DNA of 20,813 nucleotides, from positions 1 to 20,813 of IMG/VR virus record IMGVR_UViG_3300027749_000540. One strand, 5' to 3'. Positions 13,381 to 19,958 of the stretch are shown here, piece by piece. This DNA comes from a virus. How positions within the stretch are numbered: position 1 is the stretch's first letter; each line of letters begins with the position of its first letter. Made by a program: the position numbers and the translations under genes. The notes under the pieces are model-generated. The model worked only from the letters and a program-made list of their open reading frames with translations, was not told where the DNA came from and did no database searches.

Positions 13381-13704
13381 TTACTCCGGTAAATGTTCAG
13401 GGAAGGGTGCATGAATAATAACATTATCCAATCGTTTCATTTCAATTCGTGGTGCAATGATCTTTTCTCGTAGGTAGGCAAGAGCCTTTTCATAAGTTTC
13501 AGAATCACACATATCAGCAGAACCACGGGGAACCCAAACATAGTCTGCATCTTCAGGATCGCCTTTGAAGTTTTCACCAATAAATCGCCCTAGATAAGGC
13601 GATTGTGGCTTTTCTACTTTCAGATAGACACCCCAGCGCCATTCTGTATACCAAAAAGGCTTGATGCAATAACTCTCTTCTAAACCTGGATTATATTTGT
13701 ACAT
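13381..13704 (-). CDS. Tandem paralogue B (YKYxxxLEExYCIKP family)
   Basis: A 107-residue partner of 13034-13375: MYKYNPGLEESYCIKP, RWGVYLKVEKP, VWVPRGSADM, YLREKIIAPR and NVIIHAPFPE. It is shorter in the region between the KV strand and WVPRGS motif than paralogue A. Function unknown. Two bases after the upstream stop. Confidence 0.7.
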   Translation of the reverse strand: MYKYNPGLEESYCIKPFWYTEWRWGVYLKVEKPQSPYLGRFIGENFKGDPEDADYVWVPRGSADMCDSETYEKALAYLREKIIAPRIEMKRLDNVIIHAPFPEHLPE

Positions 13705-13706
13705 TT

Positions 13707-14195
13707 TTAAACTCCATTAATAATAAAATTGGGACCATCAACGGTCACAAAAACACGCTCGACATCTTTGAAATTGCCCACCAATTTGGTGTAGTCACGA
13801 CCGCCATCAATATCACAAACATCGCCAGTGCGATAATCATGCCGCCAGCGAGAAATGATAACTTCTCCGTCATTATTTACAATCCCATCCATAGTTTCTG
13901 AGAACGCACTTTCTGCGTTAGTGATATACGCTTCACCATTCCTGATGAACATACCAAAATAGTTGCTATGACCCTTCGAGCGATCTGGGTCAGCGACATA
14001 GAACACATCCACAGGAGAGTTGTTCCATCCGTCTCTGGAACCTTTGGTACACCAGTAGCCCATGTACTTAGCATTGTACTTTTCGCAAATCTTCTCGATG
14101 CCATCTGGAGCAAACCAGAAAGCCTTTTCAGGAATCTTTACAAAATACTTTTGCAAGCCAACACCGCTACCGAGTCCGCTTTCATCTTCAATCAT
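13707..14195 (-). CDS. Phage protein, unknown
   Basis: A 162-residue acidic protein (MIEDESGLGSGVGLQKYF...), not recognised. It has many Asp, Gly and aromatic residues (GYWCTKGSRDGWNN, WRHDYRTGDVCDIDGGRDY) and is probably beta-rich. ATG at 14195 overlaps the stop of the small membrane gene (TGATG); the GTG one codon earlier is less likely. Confidence 0.65.
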   Translation of the reverse strand: MIEDESGLGSGVGLQKYFVKIPEKAFWFAPDGIEKICEKYNAKYMGYWCTKGSRDGWNNSPVDVFYVADPDRSKGHSNYFGMFIRNGEAYITNAESAFSETMDGIVNNDGEVIISRWRHDYRTGDVCDIDGGRDYTKLVGNFKDVERVFVTVDGPNFIINGV

Positions 14196-14368
14196 CACTC
14201 AATCATTCCGTAGATAAGGAGATAAATGGCTGTGGCTGATAATCCGATTAATACTGCGCTGGAAGTCATTATCGCAACAATAGGAAATAGGCTGACAACG
14301 AAAATAAATCCCGCAAAGCCCAACATAACGCATAGAGTCAGCAATGCTGCTTTGAGTTTAAGGTTCAT
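14195..14368 (-). CDS. 57-residue two-helix membrane protein
   Basis: MNLKLKAALLTLCVMLGF begins the protein, and two hydrophobic segments (about 7-31 and 33-53) cover almost all of it. ATGA overlap with the gene before and TGATG overlap with the gene after show that it is a real cistron in the run. Possible roles include a small inner-membrane effector; nothing in the sequence decides. Confidence 0.65.
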   Translation of the reverse strand: MNLKLKAALLTLCVMLGFAGFIFVVSLFPIVAIMTSSAVLIGLSATAIYLLIYGMIE

Positions 14369-14601
14369 TGTTTATTCTCCATATAAGGCCCTACCCAAGT
14401 GAAATCCTTTATCAATCCCCAAACATCAGAAGTGGGATTACTGCGCTCGATACAATCTTTCAGAACCAACTGTGCGAATCTTTGCAACTGATCATCATAG
14501 TTGCAAGACCAGTCGATTGTTGCACCTTCAGGCTTCCATGACTCATTAGTCCAGAAACAAAATCCCGCTTCCTTGGCAAGTTCTTCAATACGCTTGTTCA
14601 T
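14365..14601 (-). CDS. Small conserved phage protein (AGF...RFAQLVLKDCIE)
   Basis: A 78-residue protein. RIEELAKEAGFCFW, a variable middle, then LQRFAQLVLKDCIERSN follow a pattern common in small phage proteins of unknown role. The gene immediately upstream has the same scheme (ITKESGL...VTRFTNLIVQECI), so the two are probably diverged paralogues. Starts by TGATG overlap. Confidence 0.65.
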   Translation of the reverse strand: MNKRIEELAKEAGFCFWTNESWKPEGATIDWSCNYDDQLQRFAQLVLKDCIERSNPTSDVWGLIKDFTWVGPYMENKQ

Positions 14602-14846
14602 CAGTCACCTTCAAACAGTTGTTGCAAATCCAAAATATGCTTATCTATGTCATCATTGTATTGGCAAACATCTAACTTGCCAGTAAAAATATCACAACTC
14701 TTAGCAGTCTCAAGCGAGGTAATGCACTCTTGAACAATCAAGTTTGTGAACCTAGTTACTCGCTTTTGCCACTTGGCTCGATCATGACCAAGCCCATAGA
14801 CATCAAGCCCAGATTCTTTTGTGATCTGGTTAATCAGTTCGTTCAC
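14601..14846 (-). CDS. Small conserved phage protein, paralogue of downstream neighbour
   Basis: An 81-residue protein. GTG at 14846 is preferred: it overlaps the upstream stop as GTGA and follows GGAA at good spacing. A TTG at 14858 would also open the frame. NELINQITKESGL, then KRVTRFTNLIVQECITSLE mirror the layout of the next gene. No catalytic motif. Confidence 0.6.
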   Translation of the reverse strand: MNELINQITKESGLDVYGLGHDRAKWQKRVTRFTNLIVQECITSLETAKSCDIFTGKLDVCQYNDDIDKHILDLQQLFEGD

Positions 14847-15265
14847 GCTACATTCCAATCATAACCATCTTGCGTCATCACAGTTTCCCTACCATCATAT
14901 TCATCGATACGATACAGAGTACCAGCAGGAACATCTTCAATGCGCAACTCAGCAAATTGATCACCAGCCGCGTCACCAAGTTCCTCTACAACTTGAACCA
15001 ATGCAGGATCGGCTCGGTCAATATCGCGATCATTAAAGTATAATGCGCTTGACCGAGAAAACCGACCAGGAGCAACAGGTGTATCACGTTCTTCGGCAAT
15101 GATTCGATCAAATTCCTCAACGGGGCAGAGATAATAACTCGTCATTCCAAATTTTTCATCTCTGTGAGGATACAAAGTAATACCCTTGATCTCGGCATAT
15201 CGCATCATTGCCTTATGCGAAAGACCGAAACCACCGTAACACGCATTATAAACAATTTTTGTCAT
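14843..15265 (-). CDS. Conserved phage protein (YNACYGGFGLS family), unknown
   Basis: A 140-residue protein starting MTKIVYNACYGGFGLSHKAM, followed by a charged variable middle, RADPALVQVVEELGDAAG, LRIEDVP and YRIDEYDGRETV. I recognise this as a widespread phage family with unknown activity. The ATG at 15265 lies one base after the stop of the 51-residue gene; the frame upstream to 15304 is inside that gene. Confidence 0.75.
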   Translation of the reverse strand: MTKIVYNACYGGFGLSHKAMMRYAEIKGITLYPHRDEKFGMTSYYLCPVEEFDRIIAEERDTPVAPGRFSRSSALYFNDRDIDRADPALVQVVEELGDAAGDQFAELRIEDVPAGTLYRIDEYDGRETVMTQDGYDWNVA

Positions 15266-15266
15266 T

Positions 15267-15422
15267 TTAAGATCCACACTTTCCACAATCGCGACCAGCA
15301 TCAAATGCCGCTTCTAGCCAAGAGCCAATGAACGACAGTTGATAATCGGTCAAATAAAGTTCTTCGAAATCTTCTTCAAGCGGCTCTGAGACCGCATCAA
15401 GCCATTCTGTGTATGCGCTCAT
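15267..15422 (-). CDS. 51-residue acidic protein, unknown
   Basis: MSAYTEWLDAVSEPLEEDFE, then an amphipathic helix with FIGSWLEAAFDAGRD and a terminal CGKCGS. It resembles the small phage proteins in which a helix ending in AFxAGR precedes a short Cys tail. The start shares a base with the upstream stop (TAATG), and the stop is one base before the next start. Confidence 0.6.
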   Translation of the reverse strand: MSAYTEWLDAVSEPLEEDFEELYLTDYQLSFIGSWLEAAFDAGRDCGKCGS

Positions 15423-15838
15423 TACAAAGTCCGTGTAATAGCAACAGCATTCTTTGTTTTGAATTCTGTCATACTCACATTGTACTTGCGACCATACTTC
15501 TTACCAAGAATATACCCAGGACCACGACACTTGTCGGCAAGCCAGTGAGCGCGATCACGTTGAGGATCAAGTTTCTTGATACACTTGCTCCTATTATAGT
15601 TTTCAGCAAACTCTTCAAACTTAATATAAAGAGTTTGACCAGACTTCATATCGGCAATCTTACTCATCAAAGTCTTTTTTTGTGGCATATCCAGCCCATT
15701 GCCAATGACGGGCGAGTGCATTTGCACTGGACTAGCCGCGTATGACCGCTTTCGTGGCGCAGGCTTACTAAGACCAAAATATGCACTAAGGTATTCGCGT
15801 ACTTCTTCACGGATAATCCGCTCAACAACAGCAGTCAT
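15422..15838 (-). CDS. Basic phage protein, unknown
   Basis: A 138-residue basic protein. An acidic helix (MTAVVERIIREEVREYL) precedes a Pro/Ser/Lys-rich linker. The C-terminal domain has SGQTLYIKFEEFAENYNRSK, DRAHWLADK and GRKYNVSMTEF. Positive charge suggests nucleic-acid binding, but no family is recognised. TAATG overlap with the gene upstream. Confidence 0.62.
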   Translation of the reverse strand: MTAVVERIIREEVREYLSAYFGLSKPAPRKRSYAASPVQMHSPVIGNGLDMPQKKTLMSKIADMKSGQTLYIKFEEFAENYNRSKCIKKLDPQRDRAHWLADKCRGPGYILGKKYGRKYNVSMTEFKTKNAVAITRTL

Positions 15839-16185
15839 TACAAAATCTCCTCAAATCCAAAAGCCATTACCTGATAGAACGTTCCATCAAGTTTGCAGAC
15901 ATCACCAACACTCATACTATATGAGCGTTCACCGGGAACTGAAATCATCTTTTCAGCGGGTCCGATATTACCGATACGGAATGCATCCTCTAGATCATTC
16001 GCATCAATCTCAGCCACACATTTATAATAATGTGTGAATTCTTCAAAACTTACTTTCTTGCCACGCAACATGACATCCATCTTACATGCATAATCTGGAA
16101 ACTCTAGTTCAGCAGCAGCATGACCATACTGATTGACAGCGGTGTAAACCAGATCATGCATTTGATTTTGATAAAGCCTAATCAT
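15838..16185 (-). CDS. Phage protein, first gene of the long early run
   Basis: A 115-residue acidic protein (MIRLYQNQMHDLVYTAVNQYG...), not recognised. ATG at 16185 follows the conserved GAAATGGAAAG leader; codons further upstream (to 16254) are translated promoter and hairpin. It opens a run of about 14 cistrons that continues to 11587 with overlaps or gaps of a few bases and no further promoter seen. Confidence 0.65.
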   Translation of the reverse strand: MIRLYQNQMHDLVYTAVNQYGHAAAELEFPDYACKMDVMLRGKKVSFEEFTHYYKCVAEIDANDLEDAFRIGNIGPAEKMISVPGERSYSMSVGDVCKLDGTFYQVMAFGFEEIL

Positions 16186-16202
16186 TTCTTTCCATTTCAA
16201 AC

Positions 16203-16217
16203 GAGAGCAAATCTCTC
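16203..16217 (-). other. Leader hairpin (GAGAG-CTCTC)
   Basis: GAGAGATTTGCTCTC in the leader of 15838-16185, same as the copies at 10207 and 16546. Confidence 0.65.
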
Positions 16218-16225
16218 TATAACTT

Positions 16226-16254
16226 AATATCGCATACCACGAGAAATAAGTCAA
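16226..16254 (-). promoter_or_regulatory. Early promoter (TTGACT-17-GATATT)
   Basis: -35 TTGACT (16254-16249), 17 bp, -10 GATATT (16231-16226), then AAGTTATAGAGAGATTT and the leader hairpin. It begins the longest early unit in the window. Confidence 0.88.
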
Positions 16255-16258
16255 GCGG

Positions 16259-16525
16259 CTACTTGGCTTCTATAAGCCTCAGAACGATATTATAAGCAGC
16301 CTTATAACAATCATATGCATCATCGTCATCATATCGCGCCCAAGAATCAGACGCATCTTGTTCCAACTGAGCCGCATTGGTAGGCTCAAAGCCATAGGCT
16401 TCAACAATCTTTATGTAAGCCATCTTGAAGTATTCCAACGCTTCGTCGGTGCGATCACATTCGTAAGCATTTTTAGCAAGTTCGCGAAACTCGACGTAGT
16501 TCATTTCGGAGAATTTCTTAGACAT
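16259..16525 (-). CDS. Small acidic helical protein, unknown
   Basis: An 88-residue acidic protein (MSKKFSEMNYVEFRELAKNAY...). Two helical hairpins with Tyr/Ala/Glu patterning (TDEALEYFKMAYIKIVEAYG; DDAYDCYKAAYNIV) resemble a small TPR-like repeat pair. ATG at 16525 follows the shared leader GAAATGGAAAA; the frame upstream is translated leader. Single-gene unit between two promoters. Confidence 0.65.
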   Translation of the reverse strand: MSKKFSEMNYVEFRELAKNAYECDRTDEALEYFKMAYIKIVEAYGFEPTNAAQLEQDASDSWARYDDDDAYDCYKAAYNIVLRLIEAK

Positions 16526-16545
16526 TTCTTTTTTCCATTTCGGAC

Positions 16546-16560
16546 GAGAGCAAATCTCTC
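16546..16560 (-). other. Leader hairpin (GAGAG-CTCTC)
   Basis: GAGAGATTTGCTCTC in the leader of 16259-16525, same as at 10207 and 16203. Confidence 0.65.
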
Positions 16561-16611
16561 TATAACTTAATATACCATATGCATTTAAATAATGCAAGCG
16601 TTATCTTTCAT
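16552..16611. repeat. 60-bp direct repeat, copy 1 (promoter cassette)
   Basis: 58 of 60 bases match 16870-16929. It contains a whole promoter, the start of the leader, and the bases just after the stop of the upstream gene. The unit length (copy to copy) is 318 bp and encloses the SWIM gene. Confidence 0.95.
16569..16597 (-). promoter_or_regulatory. Early promoter (TTGCAT-17-TATATT)
   Basis: -35 TTGCAT (16597-16592), 17 bp, -10 TATATT (16574-16569), then AAGTTATAGAGAGATTT and the hairpin. A GCATT/AATGC inverted repeat overlaps the -35 and could be an operator. Confidence 0.88.
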
Positions 16612-16853
16612 GCCACCAACTTTTTGTGGACAACGGTAATGTGCTTGCACTTACCATGGAAACTGAAACCGGGACAATCACATGTAAAGCCCTTCTCGGT
16701 CAACTCAGTCTCATAGACTGTACCCTTGCTGTTGACATATGGCCAGATATAGCCATTTAGAAAATGGCCCTTGAACTGCATATCAGGAAACGTTACAGGG
16801 CGCTTCTGAAACTTACTCTTGCGCTTGAAGTTTGAACCGCGTGGATCTGACAT
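16608..16853 (-). CDS. Small SWIM zinc-finger protein
   Basis: An 81-residue basic protein ending in a SWIM-type zinc site, C58-x-C60-x8-C69-x-H71 (FTCDCPGFSFHGKCKHI). The N-terminal 30 residues are Lys/Arg-rich and probably disordered, and a YVNSKGTVYETELTEKG strand pair leads into the finger. SWIM domains bind DNA or proteins in helicases, transposases and recombination factors; a free-standing one may be a DNA-binding adaptor. The gene has its own promoter (16887-16915) and lies between two 60-bp repeats, suggesting a movable cassette. Confidence 0.85.
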   Translation of the reverse strand: MSDPRGSNFKRKSKFQKRPVTFPDMQFKGHFLNGYIWPYVNSKGTVYETELTEKGFTCDCPGFSFHGKCKHITVVHKKLVA

Positions 16854-16869
16854 TACGAACCTTTTGAAA

Positions 16870-16929
16870 AAATCTCTCTATAACTTAATATACCATATGC
16901 ATTTAAATAATGCAACCGCTATCTTTCAT
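16870..16929. repeat. 60-bp direct repeat, copy 2 (promoter cassette)
   Basis: Partner of 16552-16611, with mismatches at 16916 and 16919. It includes the stop codon of the 16919-17089 gene. Unlike copy 1, the leader after the repeat lacks the second half of the hairpin. Confidence 0.95.
16887..16915 (-). promoter_or_regulatory. Early promoter (TTGCAT-17-TATATT)
   Basis: -35 TTGCAT (16915-16910), 17 bp, -10 TATATT (16892-16887), then AAGTTATAGAGAGATTTTTTC. It drives the SWIM gene. Confidence 0.88.
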
Positions 16930-17089
16930 AGTTGATCATTTCATCCAGTTCAATGAACCAGAACTCGGACTTTGGCTCAAGCATTTGCAACCTAACGAGT
17001 TCTCGCTCGGCACGTTCTCTGTGTGCATAGATAGTCGAACTGGTTTCTATCCAGTTGCTATCACGATTTTGAGACTGAATGATATACAT
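16919..17089 (-). CDS. Small phage protein, unknown
   Basis: A 56-residue protein (MYIIQSQNRDSNW...), not recognised; a strand-turn-strand, then an Arg/Glu helix (AHRERAERELVRLQ) and a final strand (SEFWFIELDEM), a common small-phage-protein layout. The start is uncertain: the ATG at 17089 overlaps the upstream gene by 29 bases, and another ATG at 17122 adds 11 residues. Neither has a strong ribosome site. Confidence 0.55.
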   Translation of the reverse strand: MYIIQSQNRDSNWIETSSTIYAHRERAERELVRLQMLEPKSEFWFIELDEMINYER

Positions 17090-17324
17090 TAACGCTGTAC
17101 CTAAACTGTGGAACGATCTCATCTGGAATCTGTGTCCAAGTGTAACCGTTTTCTGTTGAACAAATAAGAATATGATAATCTTTGTACCGCTCGTCTGCTT
17201 TCAGCGTTGCAGCATTTTCAATAGCAGAATACTTGTTATAATAACTGATGGCACAATCTGAAGGAATCTCAAGAGACATTGCTGAACCAGTCTTCAGCCG
17301 CATAAAGATTCTATAAGTGTTCAT
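17061..17324 (-). CDS. Small phage protein, unknown
   Basis: An 87-residue protein (MNTYRIFMRLKTGSAMSLEI...), not recognised. ATG at 17324 overlaps the upstream TGA as ATGA, which decides the start; codons upstream lie in the previous gene. Its C-terminal 9-10 codons overlap the next gene, a longer overlap than usual here. Confidence 0.62.
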   Translation of the reverse strand: MNTYRIFMRLKTGSAMSLEIPSDCAISYYNKYSAIENAATLKADERYKDYHILICSTENGYTWTQIPDEIVPQFRYSVNVYHSVSKS

Positions 17325-17560
17325 ACTTTTGCCTTTCGCATAAGACGACCGATATCTTTGTCTTCGTAGTTGCCTAGACGATACCAAACACGAACAGCAA
17401 CACATTCTTTTGTGCCAATAGAACAGTAATCTGCTAGACTACATGTATCGCATGGAACTTCACGAACATTAACAGGAGTGTTAAGAACAATACTTGAATG
17501 AGTACAAGGACCATTCATGAATGACATATCAGTTGCAATAGAAAAGTTTTCTAGAGACAT
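17321..17560 (-). CDS. Small Cys-rich protein, possible zinc binder
   Basis: A 79-residue protein with Cys at 19, 37, 40, 46 and 53 (VPCDTCSLADYCSIGTKECVAVR), a spacing that could hold one zinc, followed by YRLGNYEDKDIGRLMRK. Similar short Cys-rich phage proteins with a trailing G-x-Y/F-x-D segment exist, function unknown. First gene of a three-gene unit from the consensus promoter at 17594-17622. The start has only a weak AAAGA ribosome site. Confidence 0.68.
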   Translation of the reverse strand: MSLENFSIATDMSFMNGPCTHSSIVLNTPVNVREVPCDTCSLADYCSIGTKECVAVRVWYRLGNYEDKDIGRLMRKAKV

Positions 17561-17593
17561 ATTAAATCTTTCTTTATTATTACGCTACAGTTC

Positions 17594-17622
17594 ATTATAC
17601 CATCGGTATAAAAGAATGTCAA
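17594..17622 (-). promoter_or_regulatory. Perfect sigma70 consensus promoter (TTGACA-17-TATAAT)
   Basis: -35 TTGACA (17622-17617), exactly 17 bp, -10 TATAAT (17599-17594). It lacks the AAGTTATAG sequence of the other early promoters, so it has a separate origin. Its -35 overlaps the stop codon of the degenerate frame upstream. Confidence 0.93.
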
Positions 17623-17783
17623 GCATCTTTCCATGTTTTTCGGTAACCGAATGAAGTTTTTTCTTGGACACCTTGTTCGGCGGTAAAGCGATCTGTATAT
17701 TCATAACGGAAAGCATCTTTACTGACACGGATGCCATCGATATAATATCGCTTTCTATAGAGGTTACCCCATAGAGAATCAGT
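17619..17783 (-). pseudogene. Start-less 54-codon frame, likely gene remnant or non-canonical start
   Basis: Between the 17779 gene and the consensus promoter, one frame reads like real protein: DSLWGNLYRKRYYIDGIRV, then SKDAFRYEYTDRFTAEQG and a basic end GYRKTWKDA. It has no ATG, GTG or TTG after the preceding in-frame stop, and an ATG in the CTATGGGG context is out of frame by one. Either a small indel destroyed the start, or the frame is reached by a +1 shift or an unusual start. The other frames across this 200-base stretch look less protein-like. No function is recognised. Confidence 0.4.
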
Positions 17784-18216
17784 TTAAATCAACTTCATAA
17801 TCCCAAACCACCAACTTATAAGGAGCGTCCCAACGACCGATGTGAATGTTGATGTACCAGCCCACATCAAAGTAGTCGGATTGACTGTTGCTGTTGTTGT
17901 GATTGTCCTTCATCATTGCATCACGGAGTTCAGTCAAAGCCTTTCGAGCCTTATCACTGAAATAATCAGCAATGTAATAGTGATTGACTTGGATGCAATC
18001 TTTCTCAGGCACATAAGCAAAGCGCCCGTGAGCCGATTTGTTGCTTTCCAGATTATCGTTGGCGTTTTGAATGAAATCGATCTCGCCTTCCTTGATCGTA
18101 AGAACGAGGTTAGTATGATCGCGGACAGAGAGACTGCCCTTTAGACCGTGCTTCTTGAGGATAGCCTTGACGACTGGAGCGATGGACTTCTTGCGTTCTT
18201 GAGACATATAAGCCAT
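17779..18216 (-). CDS. Conserved phage/plasmid protein (MAYMSQERK family), unknown
   Basis: A 145-residue protein. MAYMSQERKKSIAPVVKAIL, then SLSVRDHTNLVLTIKEGEIDF, CIQVNHYYIADYFSDKARK and DYFDVGWYINIHIGRWDAPY match a family I know from phages, plasmids and enterobacterial mobile elements, with no proven role. It has an AAGGAAAA ribosome site and its own early promoter. The stop lies directly after TTTAAAC. Confidence 0.75.
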   Translation of the reverse strand: MAYMSQERKKSIAPVVKAILKKHGLKGSLSVRDHTNLVLTIKEGEIDFIQNANDNLESNKSAHGRFAYVPEKDCIQVNHYYIADYFSDKARKALTELRDAMMKDNHNNSNSQSDYFDVGWYINIHIGRWDAPYKLVVWDYEVDLN

Positions 18217-18246
18217 GATATTTTTCCTTGTTTCTATCTATAACTT

Positions 18247-18275
18247 AATATCGCATAGCCAGATTAATAAGTCAA
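18247..18275 (-). promoter_or_regulatory. Early promoter (TTGACT-17-GATATT)
   Basis: -35 TTGACT (18275-18270), 17 bp, -10 GATATT (18252-18247), then AAGTTATAGATAGAAACAAGGA. The leader has no hairpin. It sits directly downstream of the terminator of the replication operon. Confidence 0.87.
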
Positions 18276-18293
18276 AAGAAATGATGGTATCAA

Positions 18294-18328
18294 AACAAAA
18301 AAAGAGGCAGTCCGAAGACCGCCTCTTT
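18294..18328 (-). terminator. Strong intrinsic terminator of the uvsX-41 operon
   Basis: On the minus strand a 12-bp stem (AAAGAGGCGGTC / GACTGCCTCTTT, one G-T wobble) with a TTCG tetraloop is followed by a run of seven T. It ends transcription 20 bases after the last gene of the replication operon. Confidence 0.95.
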
Positions 18329-18348
18329 AAGTTTGATTTTAAAGATCG

Positions 18349-18552
18349 TTATGCGTTTTCAAGTTTCTTTGTTTTGATGAGGAAGAATGACGGAGTCCAT
18401 CCATCAAATACCGCACCAAAGTTTAACTCCCTGCACCGCTCCTTAGCCTCAACTGCTGGGATGTTAGTCACAACTAGTTGATTGGTTGCGGTCTCTAGGA
18501 TGTCACAGTACATCTTATTCACGCTCATATTCACAATCTTGTACGATACCAT
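18349..18552 (-). CDS. Small conserved phage protein (ELNFG...GWTPSFFL)
   Basis: A 67-residue protein with a C-terminal signature (CRELNFGAVFDGWTPSFFLIK) that I recognise from many small phage proteins, preceded by a helix after two strands. Role unknown. TAATG overlap with the helicase gene ties it to the replication operon, and the terminator follows its stop. Confidence 0.7.
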   Translation of the reverse strand: MVSYKIVNMSVNKMYCDILETATNQLVVTNIPAVEAKERCRELNFGAVFDGWTPSFFLIKTKKLENA

Positions 18553-19958
18553 TATTTAAAATCCTTGAATGTGGGTTTGTTGAACTTTGGCTTAGGCTTA
18601 GATTCTTCTTCATATCGATGCCCATAATCGGACTTGTCCATCACAGGGCGATCATCCACGATATCTTCTTGTGCAGACTCTTCTACATCATAGAGTTTCA
18701 TCTTAGCACGATTGATACCGACGACAAACTTCTTGTAGTAGTTTGGATCACCATATCGGTTCTTCAGTTGCTTCACCATGATCTGGTTCAACGCTTGAAG
18801 TTCTTCGCTAGTGATTGCAGCAATCATAAAGTCGGCTGTGGCTGGTAGACCGAAAGATTCGGACGTATCTTCCAAGCCAACATCAGAGTTACTGAAGCCA
18901 GATCGAGTGGTCTGTGTCGCTGATATCAGAGGCACATTGAACTCAACCGCAAGACCACGGAGTTCTTCTGCAATAGACTTGACATAGGTATAGGAGTTGA
19001 CATTCGCACCAGCCTTGATCCGAGAACTGGAACAGATATTCAGATAGTCCACATAGATGACATCTGGGATAAAGTTCTTCTTCAGTCTCAGTTCTTGAAG
19101 CAGATAGCGGAAGTTGGCACTACCAGCCGACGCTGTTGGATATTCCTTGACGATCAGTTTGCCAGTTGTCTTCCGCTTGATCCGCTCAATCTTCTTTTCA
19201 TAAGATTCCAGAGACATCTCTTTCAGTTGGTCAAGAGGTGTGTCCATCAAGTTCGCATCGATACGCTCCGCAATCTTCTCTTCTGACATTTCAAGAGTGA
19301 TGTACAGGACGTTCTGACCTTGCGTGAGGTTGTGTGCTGCCATGTGACACATGAACAGACTCTTACCAACACCAGTGCCTGCTAGGATGATATTGAGTGT
19401 CTTTCTAGGCAAGCCACCGCCAGTAATCTTGTTAAGATAATCAAGGTCGAATGGAATGCGGACTTCTTTCTTATGATAGAAATCATATCGGCTTGCGGAG
19501 TCTTCAAGGAAATCGTGACCGATGTTTGTGTCAAACGATACAGCAAGAGCATCAGACAGAATCTTTGGGATTGCTCCCACTGATATCTTATCATCTTTCT
19601 TGTCCACGATCTTGATGGACTCGATCAAGGCATTGTAGATAGCCTTGTCTTTACAGAACGATTCTGTCTTATCGATCAGCCATTCCATATCAATGATATC
19701 GGTTACTGTGATGGCTCTGATATTGTCTTTAGCATTCTTGTACACTTCTTCATTTAGACCGCTCTTATCTGACAAGTCAATTTCCAACGCTTCCTTTGTG
19801 GGGAAAGCGTTGTACTTTTTGACATATTCATCAATCAAGTCAAACATAATCTGGTCTGACTTGTTGGTAAAATATTCGGTCTTTAGAAAGGGAATGACCT
19901 TGCGAGCGTAATCTTCATTGTGGATTAGATTTTCAAAGATTACATTCTCAATGTTCAT
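18552..19958 (-). CDS. 41: Replicative DNA helicase, T4 gp41-like (DnaB family)
   Basis: 468 residues, close to the length of T4 gp41. A helical N-terminal domain (1-140) precedes the RecA-type motor. The motor has Walker A GTGVGKS (194-200), TLEMSEE (221-227, catalytic Glu), Walker B IYVDYLN (301-307, D304) and SATQTTRSG (346-354, sensor Gln). The gp41/DnaB hexamer unwinds DNA 5' to 3' on the lagging strand and works with the primase. The Lys/Pro-rich C-terminal tail (about 445-468) probably contacts partners. It starts by TAATG overlap with uvsX; in T4 gene 40 lies between the two, here it is absent. All motifs are intact. Confidence 0.96.
   Translation of the reverse strand: MNIENVIFENLIHNEDYARKVIPFLKTEYFTNKSDQIMFDLIDEYVKKYNAFPTKEALEIDLSDKSGLNEEVYKNAKDNIRAITVTDIIDMEWLIDKTESFCKDKAIYNALIESIKIVDKKDDKISVGAIPKILSDALAVSFDTNIGHDFLEDSASRYDFYHKKEVRIPFDLDYLNKITGGGLPRKTLNIILAGTGVGKSLFMCHMAAHNLTQGQNVLYITLEMSEEKIAERIDANLMDTPLDQLKEMSLESYEKKIERIKRKTTGKLIVKEYPTASAGSANFRYLLQELRLKKNFIPDVIYVDYLNICSSSRIKAGANVNSYTYVKSIAEELRGLAVEFNVPLISATQTTRSGFSNSDVGLEDTSESFGLPATADFMIAAITSEELQALNQIMVKQLKNRYGDPNYYKKFVVGINRAKMKLYDVEESAQEDIVDDRPVMDKSDYGHRYEEESKPKPKFNKPTFKDFK

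Noticed and set aside
15838-16254. N-terminal extension reading through the promoter and hairpin (also at 16259-16597, 9960-10214 and 9186-9602).
   Set aside because: The extra codons are a translation of the conserved promoter/leader and lie upstream of or across the transcription start, so they cannot be in the message.
17779-17795. TTTAAAC slippery heptamer directly before the TGA of the 145-residue gene, suggesting programmed -1 frameshifting.
   Set aside because: The -1 frame gives a poorly protein-like extension; the convincing downstream frame is +1, which this heptamer does not reach. No downstream stem or pseudoknot was seen. Probably coincidence.
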